From positions 157,153-221,152 of the forward strand of contig JAENYS010000002.1 of assembly GCA_016841645.1 (NCBI GenBank): DNA of 64,000 bases. The letters are read 5' to 3'. The DNA comes from Desulfoscipio geothermicus. Its GTDB lineage: Bacteria > Bacillota > Desulfotomaculia > Desulfotomaculales > Desulfallaceae. The stretch's first letter is position 1. The number at the start of each line of letters is the position of its first letter. The notes beneath the pieces were generated by a model, which saw only the letters and a program-made list of their open reading frames with translations, was not told the origin of the DNA and ran no database searches. Shown here one piece after another: positions 17,102-25,635 of the stretch. Position numbers and translations under genes: made by a program.

Positions 17102-17506
17102 ATGGGTAGAAGACAGTCCAGGGAATCTGCCATGCAGGTGCTGTACCAGGTGGATGTGGGTAAAATGGCAGTTAATGAAGCACTGCAGAATATTCAGGAA
17201 CAGTTTGAGCTTACCGGGCCTGATTTGGAATTTACCGGCCAGCTGGTATATGGAACTATGGAAAAACTAGCCGAACTGGATAAAACCATGTCCGTTCACA
17301 GCCGTGAATGGCAGGTGGAGCGGATGGCAGCCGTTGACAGGAATATCCTCCGGTTGGCTTTATACGAAATGCTGTATATCCAGGAAATTCCCCCCAACGT
17401 ATCTATCAATGAAGCAGTAGAAATGGCAAAGAGGTTTAGCGGCGAAGAATCAGGTAGGTTTATCAATGGTATCTTAGGTGCGGTAGCCCGCCAGATCAAG
17501 GTATAA
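17102..17506 (+). CDS. nusB: Transcription antitermination factor NusB
   Basis: 134-residue all-helical RNA-binding protein that with NusE/S10 binds boxA and prevents premature termination in rRNA operons. Recognisable family features are MGRRQSRESAMQVLYQ at the start, the central AAVDRNILRLALYEM helix and NVSINEAVEMAKRFSGEESGRFINGIL near the C-terminus (listed as key stretches). ATG 17102 lies 9 nt after the DUF2273 stop. Confidence 0.96.
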   Translation: MGRRQSRESAMQVLYQVDVGKMAVNEALQNIQEQFELTGPDLEFTGQLVYGTMEKLAELDKTMSVHSREWQVERMAAVDRNILRLALYEMLYIQEIPPNVSINEAVEMAKRFSGEESGRFINGILGAVARQIKV

Positions 17507-17516
17507 CAAAGTTGGT

Positions 17517-17551
17517 AAATTTATTAATTTACTTCGTTAATTAATAAATTT
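17517..17551. repeat. AT-rich 13-bp inverted repeat between nusB and nfnA
   Basis: AAATTTATTAATT (17517-17529) and AATTAATAAATTT (17539-17551) are perfectly complementary across a 9-nt spacer. There is no T-run typical of a terminator. It could be a weak terminator or a protein binding site for the nfnAB promoter region. Confidence 0.5.
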
Positions 17552-17705
17552 GATACAAAGCTAGGCAAACTTAAGGCTATTTTTGGTAATTAAAAAGTAA
17601 GATTTTGTTTATTTATATAAATGTTTGCAGGAATTTAATATCCGATCTAGAAATAATTTATCAAGAAGTTTCTTGAAAAAAATATGAGGGAGGGGAATGA
17701 GTTCA

Positions 17706-18557
17706 ATGTTCAAAATTTTAGAAAAACAAGTATTTTCGCCAGTAATCAAACAATTTGTTATCCATGCACCCAGGGTTGCCAAAAGCTGCAAAGCCGGTCA
17801 GTTTATTATTTTGGGTATCAATGAAGAGGGAGAAAGAATCCCCTTAACTATTGCCGACTTTGACCGGGAAAAGGGCACTATTACCATTGTATTTCAGGAA
17901 GTGGGTAAGAGTACTATCCAGCTAGGTGCTATGGAAGCAGGGGATTATATTAAGGACTTTGTAGGTCCGCTGGGTGAACCCACCCATATCGAAAATTTGG
18001 GCACCGTGATTTGTGTGGCCGGCGGCGTTGGCATTGCACCGGTGCATCCCATTGCCCGGGCGTTTAAAGAAGCCGGCAATCATGTTATCGGTATTATGGG
18101 CACCAGGACTCAGGATTTGATGTTCTGGGAAGATAAAATGGGAGCAGCCTGCTCTGAGCTGCTGGTTACCACTGATGACGGCTCTTACGTGCGTCAAGGT
18201 TTTGTTACCGACGTTTTAAAAGATGTTATTGAAAGCAAGGGCAAAGAAAATATCCCCCTGATTATTGCCATTGGGCCGCAGCCGATGATGCGGGCGGTCT
18301 GCAATATGACCAAGGAATACGGCATTAAAACTATCGTTAGCCTGAACGCGCTGATGGTGGATGGCACCGGTATGTGCGGCTGCTGCCGGATTAGCGTGGG
18401 TGACGAAACCAAATTTGTGTGTGTTGACGGTCCGGATTTCGACGGGCATCAAGTGAACTGGTCCGAGTTGGCCATGCGCCAGGTTTACTTTAAATCCGAG
18501 GAGCAATTAGCCTTGGAATATAAAGAATGCACATGCAGAAACGGAGGTGCCGAATAA
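17706..18557 (+). CDS. nfnA: NADH-dependent ferredoxin:NADP+ oxidoreductase, small subunit NfnA
   Basis: 283 residues. FAD-binding reductase domain in the first part (GEERIPLTIADFD), NAD-binding domain with VAGGVGIAPVHPIARA, and a C-terminal [2Fe-2S] site, GTGMCGCCRISVG with a further Cys in KFVCVDGPDFDGH. With NfnB it couples NADH and NADPH pools to ferredoxin by electron bifurcation in anaerobes. The frame is open from ATG 17697, but the site GAGGGAGGGG ends 1 nt before it; ATG 17706 is better spaced. The stop overlaps the next start by one base (TAATG). Confidence 0.92.
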   Translation: MFKILEKQVFSPVIKQFVIHAPRVAKSCKAGQFIILGINEEGERIPLTIADFDREKGTITIVFQEVGKSTIQLGAMEAGDYIKDFVGPLGEPTHIENLGTVICVAGGVGIAPVHPIARAFKEAGNHVIGIMGTRTQDLMFWEDKMGAACSELLVTTDDGSYVRQGFVTDVLKDVIESKGKENIPLIIAIGPQPMMRAVCNMTKEYGIKTIVSLNALMVDGTGMCGCCRISVGDETKFVCVDGPDFDGHQVNWSELAMRQVYFKSEEQLALEYKECTCRNGGAE

Positions 18558-19969
18558 TGGCTGACGAAAAAGCTAAGAAAAAAATTGATCCGCATAAACA
18601 CGAAATGCCGGTCCAGGAAGCCAAGGTAAGAGCTCATAATTTTGAAGAAGTGGCATTGGGTTACGATGAAGAAACAGCGGTAGCTGAAGCCCAGCGTTGC
18701 CTGCAGTGTAAAAATGAGCCCTGCCGCCAGGGCTGCCCTGTTGAAGTATTTATACCTGACTTTATCAAGCTGGTGGCCGAAAGGGATTTTGACGGCGCCA
18801 TTAAAAAAATCAAAGAAAAGAATGCTTTACCGGCGGTATGTGGCCGGGTATGTCCTCAGGAAAACCAGTGCGAGAAATACTGCACCTTGGCGAAAAAATT
18901 TGAAGCCGTTGGTATTGGCCGCCTGGAACGCTTCTGCGCCGACCGGGAACTGCAAAAGGGTGTAACGGTGCCTGAAGTGGCCCCGCCCACCGGTAAAAAG
19001 GTGGCTGTGGTAGGATCAGGTCCTTCCGGTTTAACATGTGCTTCCGACCTGGCCAAGCTGGGGCACGAAGTAACTATATTTGAGGCCTTGCACGTAGCGG
19101 GCGGTGTGCTGATGTACGGTATTCCCCAATTCCGTCTGCCTAAAGAAGTCGTGCAGGCCGAAGTGGAAAACCTTAAAAAATTGGGCGTTAAGATAGAGGT
19201 TAACTCGGTTGTAGGTAAGTTCTCCACTGTCGATGAATTAATGGAAGAAGAGAGTTTTGACGCGGTGTATATTGGCACCGGTGCCGGTCTACCCTATTTT
19301 ATGGGCATTCCCGGGGAAAATGCCTGCGGCGTTTACTCAGCCAACGAATTTTTAACCCGAACCAATTTGATGAAAGCCTATCTGTTCCCCAAATATGATA
19401 CCCCTATTAAGGTCGGTAAAAAGGTTGCCGTACTGGGTGGTGGCAACGTGGCCATGGACGGTGCACGCACCGCTCTGCGCTTGGGTGCTGAAGAGTCTCA
19501 TATTGTATACCGGCGCTCTCGTGAGGAACTGCCTGCACGTAAGGAAGAAGCTGAGCATGCCGAGGAAGAGGGTGTGATATTTGACCTGTTAACCAGCCCT
19601 GTGGAAATAATTAGCAACGAAGAAGGCTGGGTCACCGGTATGAAGTGCATTAAGTACGAGCTGGGCGAGCCTGACGCTTCAGGCAGACGCAGCCCCATAC
19701 CCATTGAGGGTTCCGAGTTTATCATGGATATCGATACTGTGGTAGTGGCTATCGGCCAGGGTCCCAATCCGCTGGTGCCCAGAACCACCAAAGGACTGGA
19801 ATTGAATAAACGCGGTAATATTGTAGCCAACTTGGAAACCGGTGCCACCTCCAAGACCGGCGTATACGCCGGTGGTGACGTAGTTACCGGTGCGGCTACC
19901 GTTATCTTGGCCATGGGTGCCGGACGTACCGCCGCCAAGTCGATTCACGAATATTTGAGCAATAAGTAA
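18557..19969 (+). CDS. nfnB: NADH-dependent ferredoxin:NADP+ oxidoreductase, large subunit NfnB
   Basis: 470 residues, glutamate-synthase small-subunit-like. The N-terminal domain carries two [4Fe-4S] Cys sets (CLQCKNEPCRQGCPV and CGRVCPQENQCEKYC); then an FAD Rossmann motif (AVVGSGPSGLTCASDLA), an NADPH Rossmann motif (AVLGGGNVAMDGARTA) and the C-terminal FAD motif (GVYAGGDVVTGAATVI). Pairing with nfnA distinguishes it from gltD, since no glutamate synthase large subunit is present. ATG 18557 follows ACGGAGGTG. Bifurcating activity is known for the family and inferred here. Confidence 0.92.
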   Translation: MADEKAKKKIDPHKHEMPVQEAKVRAHNFEEVALGYDEETAVAEAQRCLQCKNEPCRQGCPVEVFIPDFIKLVAERDFDGAIKKIKEKNALPAVCGRVCPQENQCEKYCTLAKKFEAVGIGRLERFCADRELQKGVTVPEVAPPTGKKVAVVGSGPSGLTCASDLAKLGHEVTIFEALHVAGGVLMYGIPQFRLPKEVVQAEVENLKKLGVKIEVNSVVGKFSTVDELMEEESFDAVYIGTGAGLPYFMGIPGENACGVYSANEFLTRTNLMKAYLFPKYDTPIKVGKKVAVLGGGNVAMDGARTALRLGAEESHIVYRRSREELPARKEEAEHAEEEGVIFDLLTSPVEIISNEEGWVTGMKCIKYELGEPDASGRRSPIPIEGSEFIMDIDTVVVAIGQGPNPLVPRTTKGLELNKRGNIVANLETGATSKTGVYAGGDVVTGAATVILAMGAGRTAAKSIHEYLSNK

Positions 19970-19981
19970 GAATTGTTTGAA

Positions 19982-20018
19982 ACACCCGGCATTGGCAGAG
20001 AGCTGGTGCCGGGTGTTT
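19982..20018 (+). terminator. Intrinsic terminator after nfnB
   Basis: ACACCCGGCA (19982-19991) pairs with TGCCGGGTGT (20007-20016) and is followed by TTTATTTAAT. Confidence 0.88.
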
Positions 20019-20062
20019 ATTTAATACCGGGCTATTAGGAAAAAATTAAAGGATACTGATAT

Positions 20063-21265
20063 ATGCAAATATTTACTGTGCAGCAATTAACAGGACATAT
20101 TAAAGGAATACTTGAAAATGACCGGCGGCTGACAAATATTTGGGTTAAGGGCGAAATCTCCAATTATAAAAAAGCTACTTCCGGGCATATTTATTTTACT
20201 TTAAAAGACAATCATTCCTGTATCAGGGTGGTTATGTTTCGTTCACGGGCTAGGCATTTGCAATGCAGTCCGGGAAATGGCCTGGCCGTGCGGGTCAGGG
20301 GCTATGTGACCGTTTATGAACGGGACGGCCAGTACCAGTTATATGCCGAGCAGGTGGAGCCGGATGGTACGGGAGCCCTTTTTGCAGCTCTGGAGAAGCT
20401 TAAGCAGCAGCTGGCCGCCGAAGGGCTGTTTGAACAAAGTATAAAAATAGCATTGCCGCGTTTTCCACGTTATATTGGGATAGTGACCTCACCTACGGGG
20501 GCGGCAGTGCGGGATATGGTACATATTTTGCGACGTCGCTGGCCACAGATCAATATTATACTGGCCCCTGTGGCGGTGCAGGGAGAGGCTGCTCCCCGTG
20601 AGGTGGCCCGGGCGCTGGATCGTTTGAACAGGCTTAATAATGTGGATTTGATTATCGTGGGCCGGGGAGGCGGTTCCCTGGAGGAACTGTGGGCTTTTAA
20701 CAACGAGTTGGTGGTTAGAAGCATTGCGGCTTCCCATATACCGGTGATATCGGCTGTGGGGCACGAAACAGATTTCACCCTTGCGGATCTGGCGGCCGAT
20801 TTGCGAGCACCCACTCCCTCGGCGGCTGCAGAATTGGCGGTGCCCGACAGGGATGAGCTTAAAAGACTGGTGGCAATGCAAAAGGCACGGTTAACCCGCT
20901 GTCTGGGCCGGCAGATCCACAACTACCAGCAGAGGCTTAACTACTGCACCAAGAGCCGGGTGCTGGCCAGACCTGTGGATAGGCTGGTTGAGCAACGACG
21001 TCAAATCGTAGACACGCTGGAAAGACAGTTGTTCGGTGGTACCCGAACTATTACGAATAGTTTAAACAATCGCTTGGCTCTGCTGGCTGGACGACTTGAT
21101 GCTCTTAGCCCCTTGGCCACGCTGGCCAGGGGGTATAGTTATGCCCTAGATCCGGCCGGCAAGGTGCTGCGGGACGCATGGCAGGTGCAGGTAGGTGATC
21201 CGGTGAAGGTGCACTTGCATCTGGGAGCGATAAAGTGTATGGTTAAGGAGGTAGATTTTAAATAA
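20063..21265 (+). CDS. xseA: Exodeoxyribonuclease VII large subunit
   Basis: 400 residues. N-terminal OB-fold (to about residue 100; FTVQQLTGHIKGIL, ISNYKKATSGHIYFTLKD), then the catalytic domain with TSPTGAAVRDM, GRGGGSLEELWAFN and SAVGHETDFTLAD, and a C-terminal coiled-coil region that binds XseB, ending with RGYSYAL. The enzyme degrades single-stranded DNA from both ends. The small subunit xseB lies 1.8 kb downstream, after folD and fchA. ATG 20063 follows AAAGGA. Confidence 0.96.
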   Translation: MQIFTVQQLTGHIKGILENDRRLTNIWVKGEISNYKKATSGHIYFTLKDNHSCIRVVMFRSRARHLQCSPGNGLAVRVRGYVTVYERDGQYQLYAEQVEPDGTGALFAALEKLKQQLAAEGLFEQSIKIALPRFPRYIGIVTSPTGAAVRDMVHILRRRWPQINIILAPVAVQGEAAPREVARALDRLNRLNNVDLIIVGRGGGSLEELWAFNNELVVRSIAASHIPVISAVGHETDFTLADLAADLRAPTPSAAAELAVPDRDELKRLVAMQKARLTRCLGRQIHNYQQRLNYCTKSRVLARPVDRLVEQRRQIVDTLERQLFGGTRTITNSLNNRLALLAGRLDALSPLATLARGYSYALDPAGKVLRDAWQVQVGDPVKVHLHLGAIKCMVKEVDFK

Positions 21266-21287
21266 TCAGCTTGGGGGGAAATGACAA

Positions 21288-22136
21288 ATGGCTGTGATAG
21301 ACGGCAAAGCGATAGCTGCGGATATCAGAGAAGAAGTAAAGGCTGAAGTAACACAGCTGAAAGAATTGGGTATTACACCCAAATTGAACGTATTGCTGGT
21401 AGGTGATGACCCGGCTTCAGTGGTCTATGCCCGCTCCAAGGAAAAGTCCTGCGGCAGCGTAGGTATTGAATTTGAATTAAGAACCATGCCCGGCTCTACT
21501 GCCATAGAGGAAGTGCTGGACGTTATAGATGCATGGAATAAAGATGCCAATATTCATGGTATTATGATTGAACTGCCTTTGCCCAAAGGGATGGACAAAA
21601 ATGTGGTGCTGGAAGCGATAGATCCAAAGAAGGACGTGGACGGCTCCCATCCCATGAACCGCGGTTATATTTTGAGCGGCGGTGAAGGCCTGTTCCCTGC
21701 TACACCTCAGAGCTGTATTGAGGTGTTACTGCGCTCCGGAGTTAAAATTAATGGTAAAAACGCCGTCATTGTGGGTCGGGGTGAAACTGTGGGTAAACCA
21801 CTGGTTTTCATGCTGCTCAATCAGAATGCCACTGTTACTGTTTGCCATACTAAAACCGTAGACTTAGCCCATCATACCAAACAGGCAGATATCGTTATTG
21901 CGGCTGTAGGCCGGGCTAAAATGATTACTGCTGATATGATTAAACCGGGCGCCGTTGTAGTGGATGCCGGTATTAATCCTGCTGAGGGCGGCGGTATCTG
22001 CGGTGACGTGGATTTTGAAAACGCCAGAGAAGTGGCGGGTGCCATCACCCCTGTGCCGGGCGGCGTGGGTAGCCTGACTACTGTACTTGTTCAAAAAAAC
22101 GTGCTTAAGGCCATCAAACTGCAGGGTCTAGCTTAA
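21288..22136 (+). CDS. folD: Methylene-tetrahydrofolate dehydrogenase / cyclohydrolase FolD
   Basis: 282-residue bifunctional C1-folate enzyme. Catalytic Lys lies in VVYARSKEKSCGSVGI; ligand loops are GIMIELPLPKGM and DVDGSHPMNRG; the NADP site is VIVGRGETVGKPL and the conserved end is PVPGGVGSLTTVLV. ATG 21288 follows GGGGGG. In an acetogenic-type metabolism it acts in the methyl branch of the Wood-Ljungdahl pathway; that role is inference. Confidence 0.96.
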   Translation: MAVIDGKAIAADIREEVKAEVTQLKELGITPKLNVLLVGDDPASVVYARSKEKSCGSVGIEFELRTMPGSTAIEEVLDVIDAWNKDANIHGIMIELPLPKGMDKNVVLEAIDPKKDVDGSHPMNRGYILSGGEGLFPATPQSCIEVLLRSGVKINGKNAVIVGRGETVGKPLVFMLLNQNATVTVCHTKTVDLAHHTKQADIVIAAVGRAKMITADMIKPGAVVVDAGINPAEGGGICGDVDFENAREVAGAITPVPGGVGSLTTVLVQKNVLKAIKLQGLA

Positions 22137-22200
22137 ATGACAGCAATACGTAGTTTTCCACTTATAACCCGTACCATCAATTTTTTTATGAGGTGATTAC

Positions 22201-22833
22201 GTGAATGAAATTTATGATTTCCCATTTCGCAAGTTAGTGGCGTTATCAGCATCCGACGCGCCCACTCCGGGCGGTGGCAGCGTATCTGCTCTGGTTGGTA
22301 CTTTAGGTGTGGCCATGACCGCTATGGTGGGCAACCTAACCGTAGGCAAATCCAAGTACCGGGAAGTAGAGCCTGAGGTTAAGGAAATTACCGGTGCTGC
22401 ATATTTTATTATTAATAAGCTGGAAAAACTAATGGCTGCGGATATAGCTGCATTCGGCAAGTTTATGGATGTTTTTCGCCTTCCCAAGAATACTGACGAA
22501 GAAAAGGCTAAGCGAGAAGAAATGATGCAAAAGGCGCTTAAAACAGCAACGGATACTCCCATGGAGACAGCACGCGCTCTTCTGGAAGCACTGGAAATTA
22601 CTAACCGGCTGGCCAGGCTTGGCAATAAAATGGCCATTAGCGATGCCGGTGTGGCAGCTTACGTGTGCGAGGCAGCCCTGAACGCGGTGCTGTTAAGTGC
22701 GGATATTAATATCCCGATGGTTAAAGATGAAGAGTACGTAAAGAATATATTGTTGGAGAAAGATCAGCTGGTTAACAAGGCAGCAGTATTAAAAGAACAG
22801 GCTGTTGAGGTAGTACGCGAGCGTATGAAATAA
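22201..22833 (+). CDS. fchA: Cyclodeaminase/cyclohydrolase family protein (methenyl-tetrahydrofolate cyclohydrolase, FchA-like)
   Basis: 210 residues, helical FTCD_C family. The conserved SDAPTPGGGSVSALVGTLG stretch forms the folate-binding region. Family members hydrolyse methenyl-THF (FchA) or act in histidine degradation (FTCD). Next to folD the first role is more likely, although FolD can also perform that step, so the pair may be partly redundant. GTG start at 22201 follows GAGGTG (22190-22195). Confidence 0.85.
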   Translation: MNEIYDFPFRKLVALSASDAPTPGGGSVSALVGTLGVAMTAMVGNLTVGKSKYREVEPEVKEITGAAYFIINKLEKLMAADIAAFGKFMDVFRLPKNTDEEKAKREEMMQKALKTATDTPMETARALLEALEITNRLARLGNKMAISDAGVAAYVCEAALNAVLLSADINIPMVKDEEYVKNILLEKDQLVNKAAVLKEQAVEVVRERMK

Positions 22834-23040
22834 TTGTATTATATAAAAGACTTTGAGGGGGCTGGATAGGCTCCTTTTTTCTAACTTTCGATTGGACTGG
22901 TTTATCTACCCTGCGAGTGCAGCGCTCCTGTAAATGACCGTTATGCCGGGAAGCTCTTATAAGGATGGTTTCTGCCGGTAAATTATTATATAATTTAAAA
23001 GGTATAGTTAATTAAGTATACTGGAGGTTTTGCGGCAATA
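22834..23040 (+). other. Intergenic region between fchA and xseB
   Basis: About 200 bases without a gene. A G-rich stretch followed by GGCTCC and six T (about 22853-22880) may be a weak terminator, but the stem has mismatches. The ribosome binding site of xseB (CTGGAGG) lies at its right end. Confidence 0.3.
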
Positions 23041-23268
23041 ATGAATAAAGAGGCGTTAACCTTTGAAGCGGCGCTGGCCCGGTTAGAAGTTCTGGTCAAT
23101 CGTTTGGAAGAGGGTAACTTACCCCTTGATGAGTCGCTTGATCTATTTGCCGAGGGCATTAAGCTAACTAAACAGTGCGGCAAATATTTGGATCAGGCAG
23201 AAAAACAAATTAGCCTATTGCTGGAGGACGATGATGGCCAAGTTGTTATCCGGGAAGAGGAGCTGTAA
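23041..23268 (+). CDS. xseB: Exodeoxyribonuclease VII small subunit
   Basis: 75 residues, two helices. TFEAALARLEVLVNRLEEGNL and LDESLDLFAEGIKLTKQC are the classic XseB pattern. It coats the coiled-coil of XseA. Two nt separate it from ispA, so the two are co-transcribed. Confidence 0.96.
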   Translation: MNKEALTFEAALARLEVLVNRLEEGNLPLDESLDLFAEGIKLTKQCGKYLDQAEKQISLLLEDDDGQVVIREEEL

Positions 23269-23270
23269 AC

Positions 23271-24161
23271 ATGAGCTTTAAAGAGGAGCTAGTCAGGCAG
23301 GCGAGCCTTGTGGATAAGGCACTTAATGAGTACCTGCCGCCGGCCGGCAGTTATCCCTCCGTGATTCACGAGGCCATGCGTTACAGTGTTTTCGCCGGTG
23401 GTAAGCGTCTTAGGCCTGCTCTGGTGTTGGCCTCTGCCAAGGCTGTAGGCGGTGATGAAAAAAAAGTGTTGCCTGCTGCCTGTGCTATTGAGCTTCTGCA
23501 CACTTACTCGCTGGTGCATGATGATTTGCCGGCCATGGATAATGATGATTTGCGCCGGGGCAGGCCCACCAGTCATAAGGTGTACGGCGAAGCTATTGCT
23601 GTATTGGTGGGAGATGCGCTGCTAACTCTGGCTTTTGGGCTTTTGGCCGGGTTGCCCCAGACCGGGCCTTTGGGTACGGGCGGGGTAGTGCATGTAATTA
23701 CCGAAGTGGCTGAAGCTGCCGGAACAGCCGGTTTAATCGGCGGCCAAGTAGTGGATATACTGTCTGCCGAAAAGTTAGTTGATAAACAAACGCTTAAGTA
23801 TATCCATAGTTGTAAGACCGGTGCATTATACAGGGCGTCGGTGCGGGTTGGGGCCATGATATCCGGTGCCAGCCCGGAACAGCTAAATAAGCTTACTGTT
23901 TATGCTGAAAACCTGGGGCTGGCCTTTCAAATTGTTGATGATATATTGGATATTGAAGGTGATGAACAAAAATTGGGCAAGCCTGTAGGCAGTGACATTA
24001 AAAACCAAAAGGCCACTTATCCTGCGCTGCACGGTTTGTCGGGGGCCAAGGAAATGGCCCGGCAGGCGGCGGAGCAAGCCACGGGTGCCCTGTACCACTT
24101 TGGTTCTGAAGCTGACTTTTTGCGTGGGCTAATTTATTTTGTGCTACAAAGAGATAATTAA
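23271..24161 (+). CDS. ispA: Polyprenyl (farnesyl) diphosphate synthase
   Basis: 296 residues. Builds C15 (or longer) prenyl diphosphate from IPP and DMAPP. First Asp-rich motif DDLPAMDNDDLRRGRPTSHK and second DDILDIEGDEQKLGKP are intact; GGKRLRPALVLAS is the substrate-binding start. Chain length cannot be fixed by eye. It follows xseB directly and lies upstream of the OLE RNA locus and dxs, so two steps of isoprenoid synthesis flank the RNA. Confidence 0.95.
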   Translation: MSFKEELVRQASLVDKALNEYLPPAGSYPSVIHEAMRYSVFAGGKRLRPALVLASAKAVGGDEKKVLPAACAIELLHTYSLVHDDLPAMDNDDLRRGRPTSHKVYGEAIAVLVGDALLTLAFGLLAGLPQTGPLGTGGVVHVITEVAEAAGTAGLIGGQVVDILSAEKLVDKQTLKYIHSCKTGALYRASVRVGAMISGASPEQLNKLTVYAENLGLAFQIVDDILDIEGDEQKLGKPVGSDIKNQKATYPALHGLSGAKEMARQAAEQATGALYHFGSEADFLRGLIYFVLQRDN

Positions 24162-24298
24162 AGAAAGTATTAATGCAGGTAAAAACAAATGTATAGATAA
24201 ACTAGCTAAAACGTGGCTATTGTCGAACGCTGCTCAGCATAAAGTAAAAAATCAGCAGCATCTGACCATAATTGACACCTGATGGCGGGAATAAGTGT

Positions 24299-24335
24299 TT
24301 GCCGCATTGTGAATAATCATGTTATAATTATTCAC
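24299..24335 (+). promoter_or_regulatory. Candidate promoter of the OLE RNA with an overlapping palindrome
   Basis: TTGCCG (24299-24304) and TATAAT (24323-24328) are 18 nt apart, a sigma-A-type promoter. GTGAATAAT (24309-24317) and ATTATTCAC (24327-24335) form a 9-bp inverted repeat with a 9-nt spacer that covers the -10 box, a plausible operator. Confidence 0.6.
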
Positions 24336-24985
24336 TGAAAGTGTTTTATTGTTATTTACGAACAGGTGATGCAGTATCCTAGTCGGGAACCCTTTTTTGA
24401 AGACGGGCCTAAAAATCCGTTAAGGGCACATCGATGAAGTTCCTGGTGCTGGCTGCCGACGCCCAGTTGGGGGTTGGTACTGGGAGTTAAGGAGGCGGGG
24501 CGATCCGCAATGGCATGCGGGCGTTGACCCTGCCTCCGTGGAGACCCAAGTGCGTGGTAACTTGCTAGCAGCAGTTGCTATGGCTTGGGTATAAACCTGC
24601 ATGTGGGGGAAGCTGCGTGCAGTGTAGCCTGCCTTGAGTGATGCCGGTGGAGGTCCTTTAACAATAAATTATGTATGGGCCCATGCGTAATTTATTGTGG
24701 GTTTAAACCGTCATTGCAAAAGAGGCTAGGAAAAGGTACTCCCGCTGAGGAAAACTCCTAGGCTGTCCATGAATGGGACGGTACGGGGATTACAGTGTGG
24801 ACTAAGTGGTAATCTAGCCCCGGATACGAAATATCCGGAATTTCGTTTAATGGGAAACCGCCGGAATGGCGACAGCCGGTACGAAATTGGGAAAACCTGC
24901 TAGACCTAAGCCACAACATTTACCCGTACCGTTGTCACTTGTTCTTATACATATCAAACGGCATGCCGGGTTTAAAGCCCGGGTT
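24336..24985 (+). ncRNA. ole: OLE RNA (ornate, large, extremophilic RNA)
   Basis: A stretch of about 650 bases between ispA and the oapA-dxs genes has no plausible coding frame but dense G-rich, structured sequence. Visible helices include a nearly unbroken hairpin at 24661-24698 (ACAATAAATTATG... with its complement, kept by G-U pairs), CCGGATA/TATCCGG at 24830-24848 over a CGAAA loop, and CCGGG/CCCGG at 24966-24982. Position, length and the adjacent OapA-type membrane protein match the known OLE class of Firmicutes, which forms a membrane-associated ribonucleoprotein linked to stress responses (cold, alcohol, Mg2+). Both ends are approximate. Identification rests on context and structure, not on a covariance-model search. 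Confidence 0.85.
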
Positions 24986-25025
24986 CTGCCATATTACCAT
25001 GGCTACGTCTTATGGAGTGAATTGG

Positions 25026-25592
25026 TTGAAAAGTAACAAATCTACGGTTTCCGGCAAGTTTGTGGTAATTGTCGGTTTTGTTTCTTTTATCTTTGCCGCG
25101 GTTTTCTTTTTACTATCCCAATTTTTATCTGTAACCATCAATAGCCTGACATTTTCATTTATGCTGCTGTTTTTTATTGTATTATTTGGTATTACAGCAG
25201 ATATCGTTGGTACTTCGGTGGCTGCAGCTGATGAAGCGCCGTTTCATGCCAAGGCAGCTAAGAAAGTGGCCGGGGCTAAAGAAGGTGTGTTTTTAATTCG
25301 CAACGCCGACCGGGTTGCCAATATCAGCAATGATGTCATCGGCGATATTGCCGGCACGTTAAGCGGAGCGCTGGGTATTGCGTTGGCTTTGCAAATTATC
25401 GGCTTGATGAAGGATCTTAACCAATTTTTTTTGAATATGTTAATTACAGCGCTGATTGCTGCATTTACCGTAGGTGGCAAGGCTTATGGTAAAAAAATTG
25501 CTCTCAGCAATGCTAATGGAGTAATTTTCATTGTAGGCAGAATAATAGCAGCCATTAGTAGTATAACGGGTATAAATTTAGTCAAAAAATAA
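25026..25592 (+). CDS. oapA: OLE-associated membrane protein OapA
   Basis: About 188 residues with four hydrophobic segments: FVVIVGFVSFIFAAVFFLL, FMLLFFIVLFGITADIVG, LSGALGIALALQIIGLM and NMLITALIAAFTVGG. Between them lies a basic stretch (FHAKAAKKVAGAKEGVFLIRNADRVANI region). OapA binds OLE RNA and localises it to the membrane. The frame is open back to 24939, but that part lies in the RNA; ATGGAG (25012-25017) fits a TTG start at 25026, with GTG 25017 as alternative. Placement directly after the RNA and before dxs is the standard OLE locus order. Confidence 0.87.
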   Translation: MKSNKSTVSGKFVVIVGFVSFIFAAVFFLLSQFLSVTINSLTFSFMLLFFIVLFGITADIVGTSVAAADEAPFHAKAAKKVAGAKEGVFLIRNADRVANISNDVIGDIAGTLSGALGIALALQIIGLMKDLNQFFLNMLITALIAAFTVGGKAYGKKIALSNANGVIFIVGRIIAAISSITGINLVKK

Positions 25593-25635
25593 TTTGATTC
25601 CTGACTACAACCTGACAACAAGATGAGGTGAAACC

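Noticed and set aside
24420..24602. Minus-strand open frame inside the OLE region
   Set aside because: Low-complexity Pro/Ser/Thr composition, no ribosome binding site, and it lies in structured RNA.
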